Origin: WYZ-LMO2 sp040514265
GTDB lineage: Archaea; Halobacteriota; Archaeoglobi; Archaeoglobales; Archaeoglobaceae
Reading direction: 5' to 3'
DNA length: 33,504 nt
NCBI GenBank assembly: GCA_040514265.1
Contig: JBEVCD010000015.1
Span: 1 to 33,504 of the forward strand
Shown here: one piece after another, positions 23,152-30,148 of the stretch
Layout of the letters: each line of letters opens with the position of its first letter
Numbering within the stretch: the stretch's first letter is position 1
Translations under genes and position numbers: made by a program
The notes under the pieces: model-generated
What the model saw: only the letters and a program-made list of their open reading frames with translations
Told to the model about the DNA's origin: nothing
Databases searched by the model: none

Positions 23152-24167
23152 AGAACGTCCTCCAGAGCCTCCTCGAAGGTAGCGATCTCCTCCTCTCTGC
23201 CAACGGTGACGCGGTAGTGCTGCGGAAGTCCGAAGGAAGAACACTCCCTGATCAGCACACCCCTCTTGGCGAGCTCGATGTCCAGACCCTCGAAACCTCT
23301 GAAAAGCACGAAGTTCGCCTGCGATCGCCAAGTGACGAATTTTTTGCTGAGAAAACGGTAGAGTCTCTCCCTTCCTCTCTTTATTTTCTCCACGCAGCTC
23401 TTCATCCACTCGACGTCTTCGAGGGCTGCGATGGCAGCTCTCTCGGAAGCCGTAGAAATGGGGAACGGGGAAGAGACTTTTCTGAATGTTTCGGCAACCT
23501 CAGCCGGCAGCCTTGCGTATCCAACTCGAAGGTTGGCGAGACCGAAGGCTTTCGAGAAGGTTCTCGCTATCACGACGTTCTCCGTGGGCTCGAAGCTTCT
23601 GTCCGCGAACTCGACGTATGCTTCGTCGACGACGACGAGCCCTTTTATGCTCTCAGCTACGGCTCTCACCTCTTCGAAGTTTTCGAGGTTCCCTGTAGGG
23701 TTGTTCGGTGAGCAGAAGATAGCAAGTCTCGTTTTCCCGCTTACGAGCTCCGAAGCGTTTACAACTTCGAAGTTCTCGTTCCTCTTTGCCTCCACTATCC
23801 TCGCGCAGCTGAGCTTCGCCAGTATGCGGTAGTAGGAGAACGTCGGTGGAGCCAGCAGCACTTCGTCACCTTCGGCGACGGCGAAGCGGAAGATCGTTTC
23901 GAGAACGCCGTCTATTCCGGCTGCGACGACTATCTCCTCGAAGTCCCATCCCGTGTAGTCGGCTATTTTCTCCCTTAGCTCCGCGTACCTCGGATCCGGA
24001 TAGCGGTGCAGCTCGGTGAAGTTGCGAAAAGCTTCCAGAGCTTTAGGGCTCGCTCCGTAGGGATTCTCGTTGGAGGCTAAATTTACCACCTTCCCCGCGT
24101 GCTTAAGCGCTACCTCCTTCAGCGAAGTTCCCGGAACGTAACCTTCTATTTCCGCGCACTCCTTCAT
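23136..24167 (-). CDS. hisC: histidinol-phosphate aminotransferase
   Basis: This 343-aa protein is a class I/II PLP aminotransferase of HisC type: LASNENPYGASPKALEAF near 30-47, YPDPRYAELREKIA near 57, FCSPNNPTGNLE near 148, VVDEAYVEFA near 176, the PLP lysine in ARTFSKAFGLANLRVGYA near 205, and a C-terminal arginine in YRVTVGREEEI. It converts imidazole acetol phosphate to histidinol phosphate. The close relative acting on aromatic amino acids (TyrA pathway) is an alternative, but the N-terminal motifs favour HisC. The ATG overlaps the stop of the 49-aa gene upstream (ATGA), and other his genes are absent here. Confidence 0.92.
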   Translation of the reverse strand: MKECAEIEGYVPGTSLKEVALKHAGKVVNLASNENPYGASPKALEAFRNFTELHRYPDPRYAELREKIADYTGWDFEEIVVAAGIDGVLETIFRFAVAEGDEVLLAPPTFSYYRILAKLSCARIVEAKRNENFEVVNASELVSGKTRLAIFCSPNNPTGNLENFEEVRAVAESIKGLVVVDEAYVEFADRSFEPTENVVIARTFSKAFGLANLRVGYARLPAEVAETFRKVSSPFPISTASERAAIAALEDVEWMKSCVEKIKRGRERLYRFLSKKFVTWRSQANFVLFRGFEGLDIELAKRGVLIRECSSFGLPQHYRVTVGREEEIATFEEALEDVLCSSR

Positions 24168-24313
24168 CTGACCACTTCTATCCTCAGAACCTTCCAGTCG
24201 TCCTTTACGCCTCTCAGCGTTGAGACCATCCCCTCAATCGTTTTTCCGATTATCCTGCTGACGAACTCGTTCAGCTCTATCTCCTCGCCGTCGATCTCCA
24301 GCCTCACCTCCAC
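24164..24313 (-). CDS. 49-aa conserved-looking small protein
   Basis: This short gene fills the space between mfnA and hisC. It starts at GTG 24313, giving MEVRLEIDGEEIELNEF near the N-terminus and VRLEIDG-type beta, then a helix (FVSRIIGKTIEGMVSTL), then GVKDDWKVLRIEVVR at the end. It begins 3 bp after the mfnA stop and its TGA overlaps the hisC ATG (ATGA). GGAGGTG lies about 7 nt upstream, inside the mfnA end. The beta-helix-beta pattern and the exact fit between two coding genes argue that it is real. Function is unknown. Confidence 0.72.
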   Translation of the reverse strand: MEVRLEIDGEEIELNEFVSRIIGKTIEGMVSTLRGVKDDWKVLRIEVVR

Positions 24314-24316
24314 GGC

Positions 24317-25423
24317 TCACACCTCCCTCAGCACAATTTTAAATACTTCGAAGAAGTTCTTTATGACCTCATCGCTGACGTGCGGCATCACGACGAACCT
24401 GATAGCCTTCGGCTCCCTTATCGTCGATATCACCCAGCCGCGCTTGTAGAGCTCCTCCTTTATCCTCTCAGCCTTCTCGGTGGCGAACGCAACAACGTTC
24501 ATGACGGGTTCTATAACCGGCTCGAAGTCGAGGCTGCGCATCTCCTCGACGATCGCGTGCGTGTTCTTCATACACTCCTTCACGATCCTCCGCATCCCGT
24601 CAAAGCCCAACCCCTTGAGGACTGCGTAAGCCGAAGCCACTCCCGTGCCCGGTCTGGTGCCTGTAAGCGTGTACTGAGTTCTGGAAGTCAGATACGGCGT
24701 CTCGACTTCGAGGCTGCGCAGGTAGCTCTCGTCCCTGAAGAGTATGCCACCAGCCGGTATGGTAGCCATGCCCATCTTGTGGGGGTCGATCGTTATCGAA
24801 CTGACGCCATCGTTCACGAAGTCGAACGGGTAGGGGTCGTCCATGAACGGTATCACGAGCCCTCCGAAGGCTGCATCCACGTGCATCTCCAGACCTCTCT
24901 CCGATGCGAGTTTCGAGAGCTCGACTATCGGGTCTATCTGCCCGAGCTCAGTGGTTCCAGCGATTCCAACGATTGCAACTGTATTTTCATCGATTAGCTT
25001 CTCAACTTCCCCTACATCGACGCGGTACTCCTCGTCGACGCCAGCTCGCCTTACCTCGACGCGAAGGAGGTCGCCTATCTTGTCGAAGGAAAAGTGAGCG
25101 GTCTTCGGAACCACAACGTTCGGGTTCTCGACTTTAGCGATATTCCTGGCAGCTCTTATAGCCTGAATGTTCGCCTCCGTCCCGCCGGAGCAGATGTAGC
25201 CAGCCGCTTTCCTGTTGTGGAGAAGCTCGCCGAGCATCGATATGAGCTTCCTTTCGAGCTCCAGCGTTCCGACGAATATACCCGGATCGCCGAGGTTCGT
25301 GTTTATGAACATCTTGTGAGCCTCGACAGCGAGAGGGTGAGGGATCGTGCACATCGAACTCAGAACGCGCGAGTAGGGGATGTCCTTCTCCCTGTAAACT
25401 CTCAGCTCTTCGAGGACGTCCAT
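24317..25423 (-). CDS. mfnA: L-tyrosine/L-aspartate decarboxylase, MfnA family
   Basis: The product is 368 aa from the ATG giving MDVLEELRVYREKD; the frame is open upstream but crosses mobA. It is a PLP group II decarboxylase: GYICSGGTEANIQAIRAAR near 90, HVDAAFGGLVIPF near 195, and the PLP lysine in ITIDPHKMGMATIPAGG near 235. In archaea this family makes tyramine for methanofuran or beta-alanine for coenzyme A, depending on substrate, and Archaeoglobales use methanofuran. Which amino acid is used cannot be read from sequence. It heads the run mfnA, 49-aa gene, hisC, AK6, ahcY, membrane protein. Confidence 0.9.
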   Translation of the reverse strand: MDVLEELRVYREKDIPYSRVLSSMCTIPHPLAVEAHKMFINTNLGDPGIFVGTLELERKLISMLGELLHNRKAAGYICSGGTEANIQAIRAARNIAKVENPNVVVPKTAHFSFDKIGDLLRVEVRRAGVDEEYRVDVGEVEKLIDENTVAIVGIAGTTELGQIDPIVELSKLASERGLEMHVDAAFGGLVIPFMDDPYPFDFVNDGVSSITIDPHKMGMATIPAGGILFRDESYLRSLEVETPYLTSRTQYTLTGTRPGTGVASAYAVLKGLGFDGMRRIVKECMKNTHAIVEEMRSLDFEPVIEPVMNVVAFATEKAERIKEELYKRGWVISTIREPKAIRFVVMPHVSDEVIKNFFEVFKIVLREV

Positions 25424-25441
25424 GACACGGATGGGAAAGCG

Positions 25442-25456
25442 TGAAATAAATACGTA
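25442..25456. promoter_or_regulatory. shared divergent TATA element between mfnA and mobA
   Basis: The AT block AAATAAATAC (about 25444-25453) is the only AT-rich run in the 45 bp between the two start codons. Its centre is about 25 bp from the mfnA ATG at 25423 and about 20-22 bp from the mobA GTG at 25469. Both messages would be leaderless or nearly so. Confidence 0.45.
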
Positions 25457-25468
25457 ACGAGTTCCGCT

Positions 25469-26047
25469 GTGAAGGTAGCCGTGCTGGCTGGGGGAAGGGG
25501 GAAGAGACTCGGCGGAGTCGAAAAGGCTGAGATCGAACTTTGCGGAATGAAGCTCATCGAGATAGCCGCAAGAAAGTTCGATAACGCATACGTCGTTTGC
25601 AGAGACGAGGCGCAGGCTGCGAAATTTTCGAAGTATATGCCGGCGCTGGTGGATGAGTACAGAGATTTCGGCGTCGTGGCGGCGATACACGCAGCCCTGA
25701 AGAACATAGGGGACTGCGTGGTGGTGGCTGTCGACATGCCCTTCGTAAAGCCTGAGATCGTCAGGAGGCTCTGGAATCTGGCGGACTGCGATGCTCTGAT
25801 ACCGATTACTGACAGACCCCAGCCGCTGCTGGCGTTCTACTCAGCATCGCTCGTCGAGGTCTTCGAGGAGGCTATAAGGAGGGGGACGAGGAGGATACTC
25901 GACGTCGTATCTGGCAGAGCTGAATTCGTATCAGCCGACGTTTTCAGAGATGTAGACCCCGACCTCATCAGCTTTTTCAACGTAAACACACCGTCGGATT
26001 TGGTCAGAGCGGAGGAACTCTGCGGCGAGCTACGAAGGTTTTTATAA
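25469..26047 (+). CDS. mobA: molybdenum cofactor guanylyltransferase
   Basis: The 192-aa product starts at GTG 25469, which reads MKVAVLAGGRGKRLGGVEKAEIELCG, the nucleotide-binding loop of MobA (usual form LAGGxSxRxGxDKA, here EKA). VVVAVDMPFVKPE near 90 holds the metal-binding Asp, and FFNVNTPSDL near 172 is the family's C-terminal signature. It attaches GMP to molybdopterin to make the bis-MGD (or tungsten) cofactor. Starting further in would remove the glycine loop, so GTG is the right start. It precedes moaA by 21 bp. Confidence 0.92.
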   Translation: MKVAVLAGGRGKRLGGVEKAEIELCGMKLIEIAARKFDNAYVVCRDEAQAAKFSKYMPALVDEYRDFGVVAAIHAALKNIGDCVVVAVDMPFVKPEIVRRLWNLADCDALIPITDRPQPLLAFYSASLVEVFEEAIRRGTRRILDVVSGRAEFVSADVFRDVDPDLISFFNVNTPSDLVRAEELCGELRRFL

Positions 26048-26048
26048 T
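26041..26048 (+). promoter_or_regulatory. TATA box of moaA, decides its start
   Basis: TTTATAAT overlaps the mobA stop and is centred 24-25 bp before ATG 26069. A leaderless start there supports ATG 26069 over the in-frame TTG at 26048, which would lie inside the TATA box. Confidence 0.55.
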
Positions 26049-26068
26049 TGCAGTTCGTGCTAGCTCCA

Positions 26069-26965
26069 ATGCTAATCGACCCCTACGGCAGAACGATTTC
26101 GAACCTCAGAATTGCCGTAACGAACCGCTGCAACCTCCGCTGCATCTACTGCCACCGCGAGGGCGAAAGCGGCGGTGGCGAGCTTCCGGCGGAGCGCATA
26201 GCTGAGATTGCTGAAGCCTTCCTCAACCTCGGGGTCAGGAAGGTCAAGATCACGGGCGGCGAGCCCCTGCTGCGCGACGATATTTGCGACATCGTAGCGA
26301 TGCTCGAAGGCTTCGACGAAGTTTCGATGACGACCAACGGCACGATGCTCGCGGAAAAAGCCTACGAGCTGAAGGAGAGCGGGCTCAGGAGGGTAAACAT
26401 CAGCCTCGACACGCTGAATGCCGAGAAGTATGAATTTATTACGGGCAGCGATGCGCTCGAAGATGTAATTGCCGGCGTTGAAGCGGCTCGCGATGCCGGT
26501 TTGGAGCCGATAAAGCTCAACATGGTCGTGATGAAGGGTGTCAACGAAGACGAGGTCGACGAGCTTCTGAACTTCGCCAAGTCCGTCGGCGCCATACTAC
26601 AGCTCATCGAACTCGTCCCCGTCGGGAAGATGAAGGATTACTACTTTAACATATCCCGGATTGAGGAGAAGTACGCTTTGGCAGCCTACGAGGTCAGGGT
26701 AAGAGCGATGCACCGCAGAAGGCAGTACGTAACCCCCAGAGGTGTGATAGAGTTCGTAAAGCCGCTCGACAACAGCGAGTTCTGTCTGCACTGCAACAGA
26801 ATCCGCGTGACTTCGGACGGGAAAGTAAAGCCGTGTCTGCTGTCGGACGCAGCTTTAAACCTCGAAGGGCTTAGGGGAGACGAGCTCGTCGAGGCGATAA
26901 AGAGGGCTGTGAGCATGAGAAGGCCGAGATTCGCGAGCCTTGCTGAGCTGACCAAAAAATTTTAA
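26069..26965 (+). CDS. moaA: GTP 3',8-cyclase (MoaA)
   Basis: The 298-aa radical SAM enzyme starts MLIDPYGRTISNLRIAVT. The first Fe-S cluster uses Cys in TNRCNLRCIYC (CxxxCxxC, residues about 21-28). KITGGEPLLR near 65 is the SAM-binding GGE motif. The C-terminal second cluster uses CLHCNRIRVTSDGKVKPC (CxxC-x13-C, residues about 240-260), which binds GTP in MoaA. It converts GTP to 3',8-cyclo-7,8-dihydro-GTP, the first step to molybdopterin. The C-terminal GG tail of bacterial MoaA is not seen, as is usual in archaea. It may be read from its own promoter as well as from mobA. Confidence 0.95.
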   Translation: MLIDPYGRTISNLRIAVTNRCNLRCIYCHREGESGGGELPAERIAEIAEAFLNLGVRKVKITGGEPLLRDDICDIVAMLEGFDEVSMTTNGTMLAEKAYELKESGLRRVNISLDTLNAEKYEFITGSDALEDVIAGVEAARDAGLEPIKLNMVVMKGVNEDEVDELLNFAKSVGAILQLIELVPVGKMKDYYFNISRIEEKYALAAYEVRVRAMHRRRQYVTPRGVIEFVKPLDNSEFCLHCNRIRVTSDGKVKPCLLSDAALNLEGLRGDELVEAIKRAVSMRRPRFASLAELTKKF

Positions 26966-26972
26966 TTTTTTA
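26961..26972 (+). promoter_or_regulatory. AT-rich moaA end: terminator tract and TATA box of the hydrolase gene
   Basis: TTTAATTTTTTA begins at the moaA stop. Its left half is about 25 bp before ATG 26990, suiting a TATA box for a leaderless message, and the T6 run can end the upstream transcript. The two roles overlap. Confidence 0.45.
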
Positions 26973-26989
26973 GTGATGATTCCCCCGAC

Positions 26990-27778
26990 ATGCCCTTTAT
27001 TGTCAACGGCGGCGTCAGGATATACTACGAGGTCGAGGAAGGCGAAGGGGAACAGCTCGTCTTTGTCCACGGGTGGACAGCTAACATGAACTTCTGGAGG
27101 GAACAGAGGGAACACTTCAGAGGGAAGTGCCGGATGCTGTTTTTGGACAACAGGGGGCACGGCAGGTCGGAGAAGCCCTACAGCAGAGATTTCTACCGCT
27201 TCGAGAACTTCGTCTCCGACCTCGCAGCGGTCGTGGATGACGCGAGCTTTGAAGATTTCATTTTAGTTGCGCATTCCTTCGGAACGATGATCGCTATGAA
27301 GTACTGCCTGGATAATCCCAGGAAAGTCAAGGGACTCATCCTCATCGGCGGAGGCGCGAGGATTCGAACTCTGCACCGCTTGGCATACCCTCTGGGTGTG
27401 CTGGTCGGCAATCTGGCTTTCAGAACTTCCGCAAAGCTCGTAGCGAACATGGCTTTCGGAAGACGTGCCGGTAAGCTGAAGGAGTGGGGGCTGAGGGAGG
27501 CACTTGAGAAAACTCCGAAATTCGCAGCGCTGAACACCTACTGGACACTAACAACCATCGATTTGAGAATGGAGGCTAAGAAAATAAAGAAGCCGACCCT
27601 GATCATAGTAGGGAACGAGGACGCTCTGCTTCCGGTCTCGAAGTCCCAGGAACTCGCGAGACTCATAAAGAACTCGAAGCTCGTCGTTGTTCCGAGGGCG
27701 GGACACTGCGTGATGCTCGAAAGACCCGGCGTCGTGAACAAGCTCATGGAAAAATTTATAAAAGACATTGCAACGTGA
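26990..27778 (+). CDS. alpha/beta-hydrolase fold protein
   Basis: This 262-aa protein has the oxyanion-hole motif VFVHGWTAN near 24, LDNRGHGRSEKP near 51, nucleophile Ser in LVAHSFGTM near 92, acid Asp in VGNEDALLP near 205, and His in RAGHCVMLERP near 238. The triad order and spacing are those of classic esterases, epoxide hydrolases and lactonases, and the substrate is unknown. The N-terminus MPFIVNGGVRIYYEVEEGEG is typical of the family. It lies after moaA but has its own AT-rich promoter, so a link to cofactor synthesis is not implied. Confidence 0.9.
   Translation: MPFIVNGGVRIYYEVEEGEGEQLVFVHGWTANMNFWREQREHFRGKCRMLFLDNRGHGRSEKPYSRDFYRFENFVSDLAAVVDDASFEDFILVAHSFGTMIAMKYCLDNPRKVKGLILIGGGARIRTLHRLAYPLGVLVGNLAFRTSAKLVANMAFGRRAGKLKEWGLREALEKTPKFAALNTYWTLTTIDLRMEAKKIKKPTLIIVGNEDALLPVSKSQELARLIKNSKLVVVPRAGHCVMLERPGVVNKLMEKFIKDIAT
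27755..27763 (+). promoter_or_regulatory. TATA box of the 130-aa membrane protein gene
   Basis: TTTATAAAA inside the end of the hydrolase gene is centred about 25 bp before ATG 27783. It supports that ATG, and a leaderless message, over the upstream TTG at 27768. Confidence 0.5.
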
Positions 27779-27782
27779 TTGC

Positions 27783-28172
27783 ATGGAGAGACCTCTGGGT
27801 GTAACGGTTCTGGCTGTGCTGTTCGCCGCGGTGTCTGTGCTGCTGTTTGTCTCAGCAATCGTCGTTGGGTTCGTGGCGTCTCAGCTCACCGAGCAGCTTC
27901 TGCCTCCAGAGTTTGCTGAGTACTATCCAGCTATGGAACTCTTTCTGCGCCTCTTCGTCGTCTTCGCAGTGGTAGCCGGATTGCTCGCGCTCCTCGCAGC
28001 CTACGGGCTTCTGAGGGGGAAGAAGTGGGGCTGGTGGCTTGCAATCGTGCTGGTGGTTCTCAGCGTAGTGGAGGACGTGTTCTTTCTACCCTACGGAATC
28101 GTGGGAATCATCGTTGCAGTGGTGGTGATCTACTACCTCACGAGACCGCACGTGAGGAGTTACTTCGTTTGA
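27783..28172 (+). CDS. four-helix membrane protein of unknown function
   Basis: The 129-aa product (MERPLGVTVLAVLF) has about four hydrophobic helices: residues about 7-32, 50-76, 83-98 and 102-120. Acidic and charged loops lie between them (LTEQLLPPEFAEYYPAMEL; LLRGKKWGW). The GLLRGKKWGWW phrase is common in small archaeal and bacterial membrane proteins with no assigned role. Its 3' end overlaps the convergent kinase gene by 87 bp, unusually long for this window. ATG 27783 is chosen on the TATA position. Confidence 0.72.
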   Translation: MERPLGVTVLAVLFAAVSVLLFVSAIVVGFVASQLTEQLLPPEFAEYYPAMELFLRLFVVFAVVAGLLALLAAYGLLRGKKWGWWLAIVLVVLSVVEDVFFLPYGIVGIIVAVVVIYYLTRPHVRSYFV

Positions 28173-28700
28173 CAGACTTCGCTTCAGAACTTCGAAGACC
28201 TCGCGGGAGTAACTCCTCTTGTAGTCCCTCAGTATATTTTTTTCCACTTCGAAGCCGAAGCGTCGCAGATAAGCGCAGAACTGGGTGACGTTCGCCGGCT
28301 TCTTCGAAAAGTAGCTCCTCTCGAAGTCTATAAAGTAAACGGAGTCCGACACAATTATGTGCTTGTCCGGATGGTTCATCTCTTCCTTCTGAATTCCCAT
28401 AACGTCGAGCAGGTAGCAGATTTCGAGGCATCGGGCAGCTATTTCTGCGCTCATGGCTTCGCGAATGCTGCAACCCTCGATGCGTTGCATTACGAGCTTC
28501 AGACCCTCAAAGTCTACGAAGTAAAGCTCGGGGACGAAGCGGAATGGTTGCAGGAGCGTGAGAAATTTCGCCTCCTTCCGGAAGTTGTACTCGAAGCGCG
28601 AATCGAAGACCTTTATCGCGTAGCGACCGATCAGGTAGACCTTCGAGTGTCTACCTCTTTTTAACAGCGGCTGCGAGTTTTCTGACTTTCTCGGCGTCAA
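28086..28700 (-). CDS. divergent protein kinase-like protein (COG2112-like)
   Basis: This 204-aa product starts at TTG, with GGAGG (28706-28710) 5 nt upstream. Kinase features are a short glycine-poor loop LKRGRHSKVYLIG, the VAIK-like lysine YAIKVFDS near residue 30, LVMQRIEG near 70 as hinge, a catalytic-loop-like HPDKHIIV near 110, and DFERS near 122 in place of DFG. This resembles small archaeal kinases of the RIO/Bud32 sort. The last about 25 residues (REVVDHHHCNDDSHDSVG) are antisense to the membrane-protein gene and look foreign to a kinase. It overlaps btpA by 50 bp. Activity is uncertain. Confidence 0.72.
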   Translation of the reverse strand: MTPRKSENSQPLLKRGRHSKVYLIGRYAIKVFDSRFEYNFRKEAKFLTLLQPFRFVPELYFVDFEGLKLVMQRIEGCSIREAMSAEIAARCLEICYLLDVMGIQKEEMNHPDKHIIVSDSVYFIDFERSYFSKKPANVTQFCAYLRRFGFEVEKNILRDYKRSYSREVFEVLKRSLSNEVTPHVRSREVVDHHHCNDDSHDSVG

Positions 28701-29391
28701 TTCTTCCTCCCCTCTTGACGTACGTTCCGACTATGAAACCTTCACAGTATTCGGCGAACTTTTCAACGTTTTCCGCAGTCACACCGCTTCCGACGAGCAC
28801 AGGTAAGCCGGATCTTCTCGCAAGCCTGACGTCTTCCACGCTCGGCTCAACTCCGGTTGCTGTGCCCGTAACGATTAAGGCGTCCGGCATAGCCCTCGAG
28901 ACGTTTTCGAGGTATTCCTCGATGTCCACGAAGTGTCGGGCGTGCTTGACGCTGACGTCGGCGAATATCATCGCGTTGCAGTCTATGAAGCGCCGGTAGC
29001 GGAGAACTTCTGCAGCCTTTCCTTCGAGCCAGCCTTCGGGTGCTAAGCATCCGAAGTAGAGCTGGTTCACCCTTACGAAGTCAGCCTTTACAGCTTTCGC
29101 TATCGCCAGCGCAGCTATGGCGTCGTTTCTCAGCACGTTTATCCCCAGACCCAAGCTAAAGTTGTCTCTTATCTCCTTCGCGACCACGGTCATGCAGGCT
29201 ACAACCTCCTTCCCGACCTCCTTGAAGTACGGCGCGTCGCCGAAGTTCTCTACAACTACTGCGTCTGCTCCACCCTCTTCCGCTGCGGCTGCATCCCTTA
29301 GAGCCGCATCGACGACATCCTCGAAGTTGTCATATCCCGGCGAGCCGGGGAGAGGCTTCAAGTGGATCGCGCAGATGAGGGTCTTCTCCAT
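28651..29391 (-). CDS. BtpA/SgcQ-family TIM-barrel protein
   Basis: This 246-aa protein matches the BtpA family: ICAIHLKPLPGSPGY at the N-terminus, ALRDAAAAEEGGADAVVVENFGDAPYF near 30-55, GLGINVLRNDAIAAL near 80, FVRVNQLYFG near 103, DVSVKHARHF near 145, VTGTATG near 173, VLVGSGVTAENV near 197 and FIVGTYVKRGGRIDAEKV near the end. BtpA is needed for photosystem I in cyanobacteria, but archaeal members lack that context and their reaction is unknown; some relatives are sugar-linked. It overlaps the DUF504 gene by 34 bp and the kinase by 50 bp. Confidence 0.88.
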   Translation of the reverse strand: MEKTLICAIHLKPLPGSPGYDNFEDVVDAALRDAAAAEEGGADAVVVENFGDAPYFKEVGKEVVACMTVVAKEIRDNFSLGLGINVLRNDAIAALAIAKAVKADFVRVNQLYFGCLAPEGWLEGKAAEVLRYRRFIDCNAMIFADVSVKHARHFVDIEEYLENVSRAMPDALIVTGTATGVEPSVEDVRLARRSGLPVLVGSGVTAENVEKFAEYCEGFIVGTYVKRGGRIDAEKVRKLAAAVKKR

Positions 29392-29612
29392 ACCACTTCC
29401 TCTCCGTAGCGCACCTCAACTATTCTGTGCATCGGAATAGCTGCACCGCTCTTTAGGTAAACGAAGCTGTGTCCTACCTTCTCTATTTCAGCTCCGCTCA
29501 GCTCCGAAAGTCCCCTGGGTCTGTCGATGTAAACGATGACGACCTTCGAGAACTCGTAGTCCGGGTGCCACCGGAACTTGTTGAGGATGTCTCTCACGCT
29601 AAAGTTCTTCAT
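29358..29612 (-). CDS. DUF504/UPF0248 family protein
   Basis: This 84-aa protein shows the family pattern: VRDILNKFRWHPDYEF near residue 6, VIVYIDRPRG near 25, VGHSFVYLKSGAAIPMHRIVEV near 47-68. The small conserved archaeal family has no confirmed function, although a link to RNA metabolism has been suggested from its distribution. The start overlaps the regulator gene by 14 bp. The C-terminal residues overlap btpA and are less conserved in look (WRRPSSARST). Confidence 0.85.
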   Translation of the reverse strand: MKNFSVRDILNKFRWHPDYEFSKVVIVYIDRPRGLSELSGAEIEKVGHSFVYLKSGAAIPMHRIVEVRYGEEVVWRRPSSARST

Positions 29613-30114
29613 CGCTCGCGAGCTCCACGAGCTGCCCTTTCAGCATCAGCTTCAGCGAGCGCTTCGCGACCGCTCGCACGAAGAGGGGGTCGAGGTTCAG
29701 AGTTCTGCATATGTGGGCTACCGACATCCTGCCGGCTTTTACTTCGTTCTCTATCATCCTTACATACTCTTCGAGCTCGTCGTCCGGCATGAAGGCTACT
29801 TCGAGAACCGTGTTCAGCTCCTTCAGAGACACGTAGAAGTTCGCGCTCACGTGTGTGTAGCTGACGTGATACTCCTTCTCAGGTTTCCCTCCCGGGTCCG
29901 GCGGCATCCGCCAGCGGGCTTCGAGCATTCCGGCTTGCTTGAGAATTTTAAGGGCGTCAACGAAGCCGTCACCGAAGGCTTGACGCAGCTCCTCCATAGT
30001 CCACCACCTGTCAAGAAGGGCGCTGTAGACCTTCCTGTAGAGCTCGACGGACAGTAGATGGAGAATCGGTATGAGCTCGACGACATCGTTGACAAGCTTC
30101 GTCCTCTTTACCAT
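29599..30114 (-). CDS. predicted winged-helix regulator
   Basis: The 171-aa product has a winged-helix-like first half: LYRKVYSALLDRWWTMEELRQAFGDGFVDALKILKQAGMLEARWRMP (residues about 25-71). It continues into KPEKEYHVSYTHVSANFYVSL and a helical second half (VRMIENEVKAGRMSV, CRTLNLDPLFVRAVAKRSLKL). The layout fits a conserved methanogen/Archaeoglobus group of predicted regulators (COG4738-like). Target and ligand are unknown. It opens a run with DUF504, BtpA and the kinase and probably has its own promoter just inside the cbiZ 3' end, so it may regulate this run. Confidence 0.75.
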   Translation of the reverse strand: MVKRTKLVNDVVELIPILHLLSVELYRKVYSALLDRWWTMEELRQAFGDGFVDALKILKQAGMLEARWRMPPDPGGKPEKEYHVSYTHVSANFYVSLKELNTVLEVAFMPDDELEEYVRMIENEVKAGRMSVAHICRTLNLDPLFVRAVAKRSLKLMLKGQLVELASDEEL

Positions 30115-30138
30115 CGGATCTTCAAAGCTTTCGCTGCA

Positions 30139-30148
30139 ATTATATTTT
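30139..30148 (-). promoter_or_regulatory. TATA box of the regulator-DUF504-btpA-kinase run
   Basis: The minus strand reads AAAATATAATT here, centred about 28 bp before ATG 30114 and overlapping the cbiZ stop. This marks the start of a transcription unit separate from btuC-btuD-cbiZ. Confidence 0.5.

Noticed and set aside
23152..23409. N-terminal extension of the AK6-like kinase
   Set aside because: It lies inside hisC in another frame; the P-loop begins seven residues after ATG 23151.
25424..25690. N-terminal extension of the MfnA frame
   Set aside because: It is antisense to the start of mobA, and MDVLEELR at 25423 is a normal family start with a TATA box 25 bp upstream.
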